This document shows, piece by piece, positions 21,470-34,105 of a stretch of DNA of 64,000 nt. A model generated the notes under the pieces. It was not told the DNA's origin. It saw nothing but the letters and a program-made list of their open reading frames with translations, and searched no databases. A program made the position numbers and the translations under genes. The stretch comes from Diploscapter coronatus (taxonomy: Eukaryota > Nematoda > Chromadorea > Rhabditida > Rhabditidae), in assembly GCA_964036155.1 (NCBI GenBank), contig OZ038423.1, forward strand, positions 68,215,249 to 68,279,248, read 5' to 3'. Within the stretch, counting starts at the first letter, position 1. Every line of letters starts with the position of its first letter.

Positions 21470-22761
21470 ATGGCGAATCGTGGGTACATCGATTCAGCGC
21501 AAACGAGTGGCAGCGGGAATTTGCTGAGAAACGATGTGGCGCCCGCCAATTTGGCTGGAAAAGTGGGGATGTTTCTTTTTACCAAAATTGATTCCTTTAT
21601 GGAAAATGATCATTTTTCAAGAATAGAATTATCTTTTTATCGAAAAAATTGATTTCCTTTTAGAGACTAATATTGTTCAGGTGGCGGAAGTATTTCTGAC
21701 AGCCGGTCACGCCTTCCAGAAACTCGGTGATCTGACGCTGCAACTCCACGCGGGCAATGACACGGATGAGAGGTATGTTTTTTTTGTTGTTGTGAATCTT
21801 GGCTCTATCAAAAGAGGGACGAATTCGAAAAAAATTATGCAGTGAAATTTCTCATTTTTAGCAAATGGTCGGAATACGAGGTGGACAAACTGAAGGACGC
21901 CCTCTCCCAGTTCGCCTCCGAATTGGATCAAATCAGCGAGTCGGTGCAGGCTAGAACCACGTATGACAAACCCATTCTGCCGTAGCTTGGCCAATGACGT
22001 TGAAAACGATTCAGAAAGCACATCCGTACGGACATCAAGAGACGTCACATGTTCGGCGACGAGACGCAACTGGCCAAAAAGGCCTACAATCCCATTCCGG
22101 TCGCAGGTAATTTTATTGAGAAAAAACTAAATTATAGAGTTTCGAAAAAATGAAAATATTAAAGTAAAAATAAATAAATTTTAGATTCCGCAAGCTCCCT
22201 GCCCACCGCGGCCACTTCGAAACGCATCATTACGACGGCAAATCGCGCTCAGACGCTCAACCAGCAAAGGGTATTTTTTCGGAAAATACAAATTTTTATG
22301 CAGTTTTCTATTTAAAAAAATGTTTAGCAAGTGATCGCACCGAAGCGAGTCACCTCCACACAGAGCCCGAATCTGGTGCCGGTTCGGGGCACGGCACCGC
22401 CCGGCTACCACGCAGTCACTCCTGATCAGGGACCCCTCTATATGAGTGAGTTTTTTTGTTTTTCCTTTTTAACTTCTATAAAATTCAGATTATTGAAAAG
22501 TTCATCTTTTTCTCCATTTTTTAATACTCGTTCATTTAAAAAATGAATGAACCTTCGATAATCTAGCTTTAAACATATCAAAACTTTTTGTCTAAATCTG
22601 TGTCCTTATCAAATTTATGTCTGAAAATATCAAGTCTGGATATTCGAGAAGAAAAATGGACTTCCTGGATTTGTCATCGACTTTTTCGTATCTCTTTTGC
22701 TCTCATGTTCATTCACCCTAATACAGCCGGTGACGAATCCAGAGAGCTGAAAGATTCATAG
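21470..22761 (+). CDS. BAP18: BAP18 chromatin-complex subunit
   Basis: Seven exons: 21470-21562, 21681-21772, 21862-21960, 22015-22106, 22185-22270, 22328-22445 and 22727-22761; 204 residues. The signature is VAEVFLTAGHAFQKLGDLTLQLH, followed by a SANT-like half (KWSEYEVDKLKDAL, ISESVQARTTKHIRTDIKRR), matching BAP18 (human C17orf49). BAP18 is a component of NURF- and MLL-type chromatin complexes that read H3K4me3-marked promoters. The tail is basic and Pro-rich. An alternative last exon at 23319-23380 is also in phase (listed separately). Trans-splicing at 21465 is likely. Confidence 0.9.
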
Positions 22762-24750
22762 AAATTAGTGAAAAGTATCGGAGAACAAGAAATATCATTT
22801 TCGAAAGTAAAATGGTAAGATTTTGAAATTCTAGGGCGGGACTACACTAATATCGACTAAATGTGAAAGGAAACTGCCCCTTCAAAAATCAAAAAATTCA
22901 TGTAAACAATACTGTCTATGTATCTGAATAATTCTGAATCTTGTATATATATGGAACATCTTTATAACACGGTTTCCTCTAACTTCCTCTAATTTTGTAC
23001 AAAATTTCCATTTCCAAAAGCAGCATTAAACTCCCAAATTTGATGTAAAGTTTCAAATGATTTTACCTCACTTATCCCCCATCATTTCCTTGACATGATA
23101 TCCTGAATTGAAAATCGTATAATCAGTTCTGAAATATGTGTGAATTATTGAAAATGAACGAATTTTGTGAAAACCTGTAAGTCTAGATTCACCTGTGGTA
23201 AAGAGAGGGTGAACCGGAATTTCAGATTAAAAAATTAGCGGTAAAAATTCCGACCCACCCCTAAAATTTGCACATAATTTTCGTTGTGAAAGTGGTTGTA
23301 AGTGGCGGCTATTTTCAGGAAATACTGTTGTATCCCGACAACCGCCCTACTACAACGACGTCGGACCCGCGCCGTTCTGATTTTCCGATTTCCAATCCTC
23401 ACAAATTGCCGTAAATCACTTTTCACTTAACCCTGCAACCCAAATACTAGTATTTGTCTAGTAAAATATCACTTTCATTGTTTTTTTTTCTAGTTTTTGT
23501 TCTGTTGGATTATTTTCAAATTTTAAAAGTACACCTTCATTCAAACTCTTCTTCAAAGAATGTATGATATTTACAAGTTACAAATGATACGACTCCAATC
23601 GTAAAACACCCAAAAAAAGAAAGTATCAAACCAAAAATGTTGACTTCTGAAAAAAATCAACATTTCCGAAACAAAATAGCTTCAAAGGTCGAATTTGGTA
23701 CAAGATGACCAACTCGATGGGCTGATCATTTTGGTAGAAAGCTTGCCGAGATATTGGAATTTCTAAATTTAGAAAATATAAATTTTCAGGCAAAATTCGA
23801 TAAAAACTAAAAGTATAGATTTTAATGGGGATAAAACTGTTTGGAGTAACTGTATGGAGAATATATAAAATAATAATAAATGCATATTGTTTAGGGTAAA
23901 ATGAGTGGGAATGACAGAATGGTTTATCGTCCCTTCACTTTAGCAAAAATGAGCGGATCTAAACACCACGCTCATTTTAGCCAAAGTAAAAGGTGAACGA
24001 TATTAGAGCAAATTTTCATCACCTTACCTAAAATAAAATACCGGATATTTTGCGATTTTTAGACATTCACCGAGATTTTCACAAGATATCCTAAAATTAC
24101 TAGACTAGAGATAAACTCTCTGAAATATCAAACCATAATAACACATCACTAAATGGATCAACACATGAAAGAATGCATAGTTTAGAGCACTGTAATTTAA
24201 AAAATCGATTTTCCAAATACAGTATCTCCAATTTTACAATCACCAAACTAAACCGTATATTAAAATGATAGAATATCTTCGATCAATGAATAAAATAAAA
24301 ATAACTTTGGTTTTAGAATTAAGCTGTTAGAATTGTTCAGATGAAGTGAACGCAGAATAATATCTTTACGTATATGTCGGAGTGACCCAGTAAGATTTTC
24401 TTCAAAAGATAAGGAAATTGGTATTTCAAAAATCGTGTTTTTTTCAAATATCAATTTCTCCTTTTTAGTTTAAAATTCAGAAATACAACCAGGACAACAA
24501 GAATGATCGGATTTAAGGTACAGAAGAATGGCTCTCAAACTCTTTGTATTTTAGATTAACCGGGAATGAAGTAGAATTTTCTATTAAAAAAAAAAAACTT
24601 TCAAGAACCATAAAATGGGAGTTTTTCAAAAATAAAAAATTTCACTTTTCCAGTTTCTTGAAAATCTTTTCAAAAAAATAATTTCTGATTGGAAGAGTTA
24701 TAATTTCCAAAGTCATTCGCTTTTCTGGTTTGTTGAAATTGCCGGAAGTT
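22762..24750. other. Intergenic region with alternative BAP18 exon and a foldback
   Basis: Besides the possible exon 23319-23380 there is an imperfect foldback: CACTTTAGCAAAAATGAGCG (23936-23955) against CGCTCATTTTAGCCAAAGT (23969-23987), with weaker outer pairing to about 23925 and 24002. Otherwise AT-rich, no gene seen. Confidence 0.45.
23319..23380 (+). CDS. Possible alternative last exon of BAP18
   Basis: TTTTCAG at 23318 precedes a 62-base exon that joins BAP18 exon 6 (ending at 22445) in phase. It gives a tail ending PPYYNDVGPAPF and stops at TGA 23378-23380. The GC-rich wobble bases look coding, in contrast to the surrounding DNA. Confidence 0.5.
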
Positions 24751-27700
24751 TTACGGGTAGACAGAATCAAAGTCCAACAGGATGACTTTGGTGTCCTCGG
24801 TGCCGTTCCTTGATCCAATCGCACAAGCGAGAAGGTCGTTCGTCGCCCTCAATCTCCAGATGCAGCCACCGCGAGAACCCGATGAGAGGGTGATCAGGTC
24901 ACGAACGAATTCGCCTGGAAAAACTCAATTTAAAAATACATTAATTTTCAGTTTTTGTTTTATAAGTTTCAAAGGCTTGAAGTTTGCATTAGTTTTTGTT
25001 CGAAATTGAATTTATGCGTTTTAACAAAGTAATATTCCAAACTTCTGTAATATTTCTCCAATTCAGTCGCCGAATTAGGCTTTCCGAAATTTAAAAGAAA
25101 ATTAAAATAAGACCTTTCTGTTTGGAGGCACTTGTCGCCGCCTTTGATTTTATCCAATAGGAATTTTCAAATATAATCGTTAAAGAACAATAAAAAATAC
25201 CCTTGTAGATGTCCCACAGCTTGACTGTTCCATCATCAGAGCTAGTCGCGACGAGTCCGTCTGAGAGGAACTGCAGCGAGGTGATGGCAGCCCGATGTCC
25301 GTTCACCCCATTCAGCACGAACATGCACGTGCCCTTTTGGATGTCCCACACCTGCAAATATTCTAATTTTATGCAAATCACACTTTCCCCTATTTTTGTT
25401 TCGCATTACTTTAAAGTATCAGATTGTAAGCAAGAATATTTGTCCCTCAATTTCCTGAAACCTACATATAGACTTTTTCAAAAGAAAACTAGAGAAGTGT
25501 ATAGTAGAGGCAATAAAAAGTGCTTACATTCATTCATATAGAGGTAATTATAAAATTTTAAAAATTAACTCACTCTAACATTCCCATCCGCATTGCAGGA
25601 GACCAGGATGTTTCCCTTTAGCTGCATGCCCGAAGTGAGGCTCGTATGCCCGGTCAGATTGCACAGGCAGACTCCGCGAACGATGCACCAGACCCGGATC
25701 GTCGTGTCCAAACTGCCACTCACCACGAGGTTCCTTTCAGAATCGAACTGCAAGAAGTCATTTTATTCCCAGAAAATGTTCCCGGATTTTGGGAGGAACA
25801 TATCGCTTGAAAATCCTACCAGAAGAGAATAGACGCGGTTGGTATGTCCGTGGAGAGTCTGCTTGCAAATTCCAGTTGTCACGTCCCAGACCTGGGATTT
25901 TTAGATACGTTTCAGAGGGAATGAACATTTTTTTTAGAAAATTAAAATAGGACATGTCTCAAGGAAACCGAGTTACCCTGAGAATTTCCAGAATTTAGTG
26001 GTTATTCATTGTTTTTTTCGAGATATTAATTTTCTCATTAAAATATCAACTAGGTTTCAAAAATCGTATATTAAAAATCCTACCTTGACGGTGAAATCAT
26101 ATGCGCCGGACACGACGGTTCGTCCATCGAATTGGACGCAGCGCACAGCGGCTGCGTGACCTGCCAGCATGTGCAGACACACGCCTCGCTCGATGTCCCA
26201 CACTCGGAGGGTTTGATCGCGGGAGCCAGAGACGAGGCTGAAAAATGATTAAAAAAATAATTTTTGCAACTCTCAAAAGTCATAATAGAATTTAAGGAAA
26301 AAGTATTGAATCTCTAGAAAAAGATACAAAATTCGAAAAAAGTATTGAACTGTTTTCACGGAAATAAAAGAAACTAACATATTCCCGCTCAGCGCCATGC
26401 ATCTAACTGTACTCGTGTGCCCGCTCAGAGTATGCACGAGAGAGCCGTCCGCTGCATTCCAGACCTACAAAATAAAAATCGTAACTCTTATTTTGTTCAT
26501 TTTCAAGTTCCTTTTATTAATTCCAGACCTAAGGTAATCCGAAAATTAACCTAAATTTAAAAAATAATAATAATATTTCCTCACCTTAACGCTCCGATCC
26601 GTCGACCCACTGACGATAAACTTTCCATCCTCCGAGATTTGGGACGTCCAAACCCCTCCGGTATGACCGACCAGTGCGAAAGTTAGTCTTCCCTTTTCAA
26701 TGCTCCAGACTCGCAACGTGTTGTCGTCAGATCCAGTAACAAGCATGTCACCGTGAATCTTGAAGTTCAAAGTGAGATAGTTGATGCTAATTAGGTTAAT
26801 TACCTGCAGACAAGTGATGACGTGATCTTCATGCCCTTTCAGCACGCAGCTGCCTCGAATTGGCCCTCGACGCCAATTAGAAAGGATGCTGTGACGACGC
26901 ATGATCAGCGACTTGTAGGGCTCGCGCTCGTAGACGCTGAAATCAAGAATTAGCAAAAATGGCACCATCTCAATATTGCATTTAGCACCATTTTATAAAG
27001 ATACCATAAGTGGTAGACTAACAAATTATTCGAAAATGGTATCGCTTTTCCCGAAAAGATGCTGGATACTAATTTTAGAAATTAAAAAAGAACCCCCACC
27101 TTCCATATCTCCGATTCTTCTTGATCTCCCTGTGCTCGGCCAGCTGCGTGTAGCCCAAGTGATTCGAGATTTTAACACCCGGGGAAACGGCCGATTTCTC
27201 CCATCCGAGTGAGACGCGGTAGCTAAATTCAGATTTTGTTTTCGCAAGAAAGCAAAAATCATTGCATGTATCTAAAATTTGATGACTACGCAACTTATGG
27301 ACCAAAGTTTCAACTATGTTTCGCGAGAATTGAAGACTACTCATTAAACAAAAACTAATGCTCGCTAGATCTTTCTTCCTTCTAAATAAAAATATAAAAA
27401 TTCCTACGATGGCTCAACTAGGGTGATTCCGATCTCGTCGCACCGCTTCTTCCAGATGAACTCGTTCTCGCTGAGCACGCGCCAGCGACGCGACACCGCG
27501 GCAGCGTTGATCAAGTCGTTCAGCGCCAACTTCTTCAGGATCAGTATGGAGAGCTGAAAATAGTTTTATCAAAAGCAGTATAACAATTTGGAAATGCTGA
27601 TTTTTCACATCTTTCAGCATGAAGAAAATATTTTCAAATTTTACAGGGAAATAATTTTAAAAATTGTATATTTTAATTTTCCTGAACAATATAAAGGGTG

Positions 27701-28540
27701 GAAATCTAAAAATGGAGGATTCTTCCTATTTTTAAATGAAGATAAAAATACCTCATAAGGCAGGCAGCTGATGAAGTCCTTCTGGAACCACGGCTCGATG
27801 TTGTCGCGCAGGTGGCGAATGTCCTCGGGCGCGAGCGCGTCCAACATCCGGTCCAGAGCGAATTTGCGCGTCGGGCCGTCCCAGGCCTGGATTTTTCTTA
27901 TTTTTACTTTCTAATAATTTTTCAACTTGATCCCTTCCATAAAAATACTATTTTTTTAAATAAAATAAAACCTTGAGAGTGTCGATCCAATTATCGATGG
28001 CGGGTAGGTGGAAACAGGCTAACGCAGCAGACGCGCTACAACTGCCCTCGTCCAGGTTCATCATCTGCATGTCCTGCTCCGAGCGGCTCGGCGAGGGGTA
28101 CGTCTCCGGCGTCAAGTCCTCGAGAGGAGAATCAGACTGCATCTGCATTATTTTTTTTTTGTATTTTTATCCCAGCCGATTTTCCAGAAAACTAGTTACA
28201 AATTGGTCAATTTTGTGAAAAATAGTAAGAAAAATGGAACAATATTTCGAGAGAAAAAAAACGCAAATAGTTTAAAAAGATGAATAGATCGAGAACAAGT
28301 GTCTTTATTGATTGATTTTTCAATTTTACCAGAGTTTACGCATAAAAATCGAGCAAATATTTGTTTTCTCATTTATACCTGGCAATAGATGGCGTTGCTG
28401 CTGGTGGCGACGTTGGACGTGTCCATGGCGTTGTCGTCCATCATCATGCCGGACGAGGGTCGATCCTCGACGTCATCTCGAGCCCCTCTGCTAGAGCTGC
28501 ACGATCCAGCCTTCGACGAAGTGCCGATCTTGTCGCACAT
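24751..28540 (-). CDS. sel-10: F-box/WD40 protein SEL-10 (FBXW7 orthologue)
   Basis: Thirteen minus-strand exons: 28379-28540, 27972-28142, 27752-27886, 27408-27553, 27100-27222, 26804-26936, 26585-26758, 26379-26464, 26084-26237, 25820-25891, 25574-25747, 25201-25351 and 24751-24914; 614 residues, all phases agree. The N-terminus is acidic and Ser-rich. The F-box lies at about residues 150-195 ([19 protein letters not shown]). The WD40 propeller begins at [10 protein letters not shown] and contains repeats such as [30 protein letters not shown] and [10 protein letters not shown]. The last motif is [18 protein letters not shown]. It is the substrate receptor of an SCF ubiquitin ligase; in C. 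elegans it degrades Notch and other phosphodegron targets. ATTCCAG at 28553-28559, 12 bases before the ATG, suggests trans-splicing. Confidence 0.97.
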
Positions 28541-29702
28541 TTCCCAGACACCCTGGAATTACACCGGTTCTGGAGATTTCGAATTTTTTCTCAATGAATA
28601 AAAATGACTCCGAGTTTCCGTTATCGAAATCGAGAGCTATGAAACAGAAAGAAAATCTCGATGACAAATACGGAAGGCCGAAGAGCATTTTAGGGAGTAT
28701 CATTTGCGTAAACCTTACTTTTTAATAAGAAAAAAGTAGGAGAAATGAACAAAAATAAATTTGTTAAATAAGAACGCGGAAAATGAGTCACCAGATCTAG
28801 AAAAGAACAACAGTAATCGCAAGTGGTGAAAATCGAAGAAAACAAACACGTGAAAGGAATTGTGATTTTCTTTAGAAAACCGTTGGGCTTCTCAAAATAA
28901 AATTATTTTCACTTTCCAAATAAGTAAATAGAAAAGGACTGATAATGAAATATTTATGTGAGAAGATCGATATTCCATTTTGGTTGTTCGGCTTTATTAC
29001 ATTTACGGAAAATCGATTTAATTTTGTGAAAATTAAATTGGAAATGGCCAAAGTCAATCGATAAAGGTAGCAGAAAAGCAAGCAAGTTTTGTGAATTTGC
29101 GATGCGATTATGCCTAACGCAAGGAACAATTGATTTAGCTCTCTGACGGCGTAAACCGCGCGCATTAGCCATAGGCTACTCTCTGAGTGTGAATTAAAAT
29201 ATAAAATTAAATAAATAATTTCTTTACTATTCAAATAATTTTTATACGAAAAACGCAATATGTAGAGAATTGTATTTATTTCATAATTGACACTCATGAT
29301 TAGGTTCACGGATCTTCCCACGCTTGAAAATTCTTCGACTAAATATCTAAAAATGTCTTGACAGAAAGCAACCTTATGTTACGGAGCAACCAGATTCCCG
29401 TTGCTGGATAACTGCTAAATAACTAATGTTAATAGCTAATGTTCATTTTATGTTGCTGGAAATGTTTTCCAACTAAAAATCATCAAGAACATTGGATACG
29501 CCTTCAGGATATAGTTACGCTGCTAATACATCGATGTCAAAGAGGTCGTTCATTTTATTTTCGTTACTAGTTGACATTGGTATGGCTAACGTAAACGTCC
29601 TGTATCCAGGAATAGTTAATGCTAGCGAAATTCGTCCTGAATCGATGCCAGAAACAGGTTCTCTAGACTAGAACATAAAAGAATGTATCATTATATATTT
29701 AG
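28541..29702. other. Intergenic, 5' flank of sel-10
   Basis: AT-rich, 1.2 kb. No supported gene, and open frames on both strands are short and biased. It contains the divergent promoter regions of sel-10 and possibly of the Kelch fragment. Confidence 0.4.
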
Positions 29703-30006
29703 TGTTGAAGTATATAAATCCTGTCTGTGTTTCGATCCCTCAGCTCCAGTTGACAGTCGAATTTCTCGAATTGCTGATATGAATTATACAAAATATCGTC
29801 ATTCGCTCATTGTCGCTAATGAGAAATTGTATGCAATCGGAGGGTGAGTTAAATTTTGCACAAAATTTATAACATTTATGTTTTATAGCAAATTTTATAA
29901 CATATCAACGCATCTCACGTATGATGTCAAATATATCGAAGAATACGATCCAAATATAGATAAATGGACAGTTGTTGGTGAAATCGATTTTGAGAAATTG
30001 CAATAA
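29703..30006 (+). pseudogene. Kelch-repeat fragment
   Basis: Two in-phase exons, 29703-29843 and 29889-30006, encode about one and a half Kelch repeats: VEVYKS...RISRIADM, then RHSLIVANEKLYAIGG, and after the intron IEEYDPNIDKWTVVGEI and a stop. Intact Kelch proteins carry five to seven repeats plus BTB/BACK domains, and none of these is found upstream. A fragment or decayed duplicate is most likely. An alternative donor inside WTVVG could join a short exon at 30064. Confidence 0.6.
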
Positions 30007-31983
30007 ATTATTCAATAAAATATTTTCTCTTTAAATTTGGATGTTTCCTTTTACTTTGTATTTCAGGACTGTTTGGAGTTATGACTTTGAAAAATTAGGA
30101 ATCGAAATTGATTTTTGCCAAGACCCAGAGCCAGAATTCCGAACAGCCCTGCTTGTTTCCCATCCAATATCTACACAATCTACGATAATTTAACTACTTT
30201 TCAATATTTTCCACCTTTTTATCCAACAACATTCATTCATTATTATGTGAATTTTATTGCTTTCTCAATAAATATTCTTTATCGTCTTTATCAGCTAGTT
30301 CGCATCAGACCTATGGAGGACGATCGTTAGAAAAATTGTTAGAAACCCTTTGCTCTTTGCAATCTACCCCCTATAGTTTGTCTCCGTCTGACGAAAGTGC
30401 TCCCTAGGTCTATCAGCAAACCACAACCACCATTTATAAAATTGACCAAATTTTAGGATTAAGGATTGTAAGAAAAAGAAAAATCGGATTAATCTTACAA
30501 ATGGTTGTGGTGCTTTGTTGGTGAATTATAAGATAATCTCCCTCTATTAAATATATCTGAACTTCAATAATGCCGTTTAGCAACAAGTCTACAGGCGTTT
30601 CTCATCGACTCTATGTGTCTGTCACGAAGCTCGGCCCATTTAGAGACCTCGAAAATGCAGTACATGATGATACGAAATTTTTGTATGATGTAAAGCATGC
30701 GCCAAATGTTCTAATGAACCATCTGCAAAGCAGCAATATCAAAACCTATTAGATAGTGATGGTGTAAGCATGGACTAATCTATTAACTTAATTTTTTTTT
30801 TAAATATGTTGCAAATTAATATTTTATAATTTGATTTCTTTTCAGAGTGATTTTGTAAAAATTTCGAATAAATATCTTCACAACATGTGGTAAGTTTTTT
30901 CAATCTTTTAATACCCGATCATTCAGCATATGCACTATTGTCATAGTCTTTTTCCTTGGAAGTTTTAAACTTATAATGATTGCTTCTTGCCAACGGACCT
31001 GAGAGTTTTTATCAATAGATAATATCCTTCCTCGTTTCTTATCACTTATCCTTTCGGCTCTCGTGTTTCCTCGGACTATTTCTCGGTTGAATTGTTGATA
31101 TCTCTGGGCGCTCTTATTTTCGAGTATCTCTCGTCCGGTGAATTCCCCCCGTCGTGAACACAACAGACGTGGCTCGATGTGCTGCCTGCAGGCGCGAGCA
31201 GGTTTGAAATCTTCGCCGAGTTTTTTTTTCGGGCTTTTTGCCGCGTGTTTTGACTCGATCAAAAATATGATCTTTGTCGTGTGCTGAGGAATAGGCGATT
31301 AGGCCAGGCTGGAATCGCTTTGGCACATTCTGAATTTTTAAATCCTTCTCATCATGTCGCTCAAATTTGATGAAACCACACATTTGAAATGTGCAAGTCA
31401 AGTACATTTTACTTTTGATTCTTTTTAGGTTTGATTTTTGTCTTCTTCGTCTAGAAACTTTGAAATTTCTTTAAAATGTGTAGGAAAAGTTCTGAATCGA
31501 ATCGTCTGGAGTAGAATTCTAAGGAAAAGATAAAAGTTAAGGGCAATGTATTTTCAAGTTTCAACATCATTTGTCATTTATGATCCAGGGCTTTATAAAG
31601 ATATGCATGAATTTTTCCTAAGCCTGAATCTGGAAAACCGGTCCTGGAAAAAGTCGAGTATAGGAAGTGAGTATCTTTGTTTATCCGTTGGTGACAGGCA
31701 CTTGAAAAAGCCGAGAGGAGGAAGGACTTAGAGAGGAGAATAGAGAGAGAGAGCTCAAAGATGCCTACCGCAATAAGCGCAAGATCGCGTCGCATTGATT
31801 ATTGTTGATTGTTGTTTAGCCAATATTCAGCCACATTGCATCTCTCATATAATCTCCTCATTTCTTCATACAATTTGATTCTTTTTCAGATTTTGTCTGA
31901 CGTTTAGAAATTCTTTGCGGATTGGTGTCACTGAAGTCAAGAAGTTTCTGGGAGAATTGCGATTTGCTAAATTTTGAGTAAAA
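30007..31983. other. Intergenic region with unplaced short open frames
   Basis: A 60-codon plus-strand frame (30570-30752) and overlapping basic minus-strand frames (30900-31407) are present but show no domain or splice support. The 30.9-31.3 kb stretch is more GC-rich than its surroundings. I call no gene here. Confidence 0.35.
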
Positions 31984-33968
31984 ATGGTGAGTTTTACCGA
32001 CTTTTCTGGAAAATGACAATTTTTTAGAGAATCAAATTCGGCAAAGAGGAATATGAGGCATTGAAGAAATTCGAAGCCCACCATCATCCGGATATCTGGA
32101 AATGGATCATGGATAAGGTGAAAATAGTTATTTAATTGAAAACTCGTTTACTTTGGAAGGAAAAACATATTGATACGGATAGAAAGGGTGCAAATAAACG
32201 ATATATGCTTGATGAGCATATTTAAAAGCCAAAATTCTATATTTTAGCAAAAAATAATTTTCAGGTTGGAAAGTCGGACGGCTTGGAAATTCTCGATGTT
32301 TCTGAAGAAGCGTGCGTCTTCGCTCTGACTCTGGCCGAAAATCACCCTTCGAATAAGCTGACTTTGGCGTGCCGAGGAGATAAACCAGAATTTGATTTAA
32401 CGAGCAATGCCACATACCACAAGGTCGATTTCCAAAAAGGATATGGGGAGCTTAGCAGTGTGGGTTACTTTTTCACTTTTATTGGGTTGAATGATAATTT
32501 CTGCTGCATCTTTGGAAGTAGTAAGATCCATATAATAACCTAACACCAAGCTTCGTCCGACCCTATAGCAAAATATTCGTTCAACTCAATTACTTTCTTT
32601 TCTAAACTTTGCGCACAATGAAAAACTGATCACTTTCAGTTATTAATTCCATCATGAAACTTTATTTGATCGGTTAAACATTAGGCCGTTGGAAGTTGAT
32701 TGCAGCCGATAACAGACAGATTTGATAAATGATGGCTAACAAGCGCTGAAGAAATTGCTCTTCACATTGTAAGATTGAGAGGAGGGAGAGAGAGAATGAT
32801 GAAAACACAATCAAATAAAAATTTTGAACATTAATTTTGATAGATTTTTTCCGGCTATTGAAAATCTTGTGATTTGAAGAGATGGCAAGCTAATACGAGA
32901 AGGCATTCCTTATTCTAGCCTAACCGACCAACTTGGAAAATAGACTCTAATATATACTAACATTTCGGAAAGAAATAGTATGAAAAATGCAGAAAGCAAA
33001 TTTCTCTTACAAACCTCACCTATCTTCCCAGTCTTTGTATGTTTCAATGTCGTTCAGAATGGCCAGCCAACTTTGCATATTATTCCTCTATTAGCGAGAT
33101 TTACAAATATCCCATTTTTCAGCTCGACAAACAATTCGACCTGATCCTTCTGAACGAGGTGACACACGAGATCTCTGACTTGGGCGCATTCTTCAAGGTC
33201 CTCAAAGGCTTGATTAAAGGTATTTTTTTTTTTAGAATTTTCGGGGAACTGAAGAAAAATAATTGCAATAGTTGCAGATGCATACGAAATACTATAGTCT
33301 ACAGAAAGACTTTTCTTTTCTTATCAATTCAATTGCTGAACCTTCATTCTTTTCTAAAAATATCATCATCTTCTGAAATAATTTAAAATCTTTGATCAAT
33401 AGCTCAATTTCAACATTTTTCGAGAATTTTTGTTTTCAGACAATGGTCAAATCGTCGTCCTATCTCGCCCAAAGAACCCTCCTCTTCCAGTTCCAGAAGT
33501 CTGCCTCATGTTGTGGCGCAAGATGGCTCCGACACGAGAGGAAATCAACGCCGCTTCCAGTCATGCACAGCTGAACTCGACTGCCTTCTCAGCGGCGGTT
33601 CCGATCAGCGTAGATAGATTCCAGTGGGAGAAGATCCTCAATTCAGGTGCAGTACTTTATGAATATGGGGTATCATCATCAAAAGAGTAGCCACCATTCG
33701 AAGAAAGCTATCCTTAAATTTGAAATAAAGTGCATGGATCTTATAATTTTCACTCATTACAGAAAATGAACTTCTATTTTAATATTCCCATAGAATTTCT
33801 TTCAACAACTTAAACAACTTTTTTTCTGAATTTATATTTTCAGGCTGCTTCCCTTCGGTGAAGAACACTCACAAATGCGACGAGAGGACGATTCGCGACT
33901 TTTGCAACAATAAAAACGGCAAATTCGAGTTCGAAGAGAAAATCTCCATTTTCCTTCTGAAGCATTGA
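31984..33968 (+). CDS. Methyltransferase-like protein with degenerate SAM motif
   Basis: Six exons: 31984-31986 (only the ATG), 32028-32117, 32265-32459, 33123-33219, 33440-33646 and 33844-33968; 238 residues. The fold markers are LEILDVSEEACVFALTLAE (position of motif I), FDLILLNEVTHEI (motif IV region), GAFFKVLKGLIKDNGQIVVL (strand beta-5) and a C-terminal part with four cysteines. It resembles class-I SAM-dependent methyltransferases of the type-11 kind. The Gly-x-Gly-x-Gly loop expected after LDV is missing, so SAM binding and activity are doubtful. The start is supported by ATG|gtgagt and matching phase. A 663-base intron (32460-33122) holds nothing recognised. Confidence 0.75.
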
Positions 33969-34105
33969 AATTGTTGTTTTTTTGATTACGGTGCTAATAT
34001 TCTCTAAACTGCCTGTTATCGATTTTAGATACCGAAATAAAATTTATTTTACTATACCGAGTAGCTAGGCAATATGTACAGATAAAAAGAAAAGACCAAG
34101 AACAT

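Noticed and set aside
30900..31407. Two overlapping basic minus-strand open frames
   Set aside because: No domain, no splice-site support, overlapping frames; not called as a gene.
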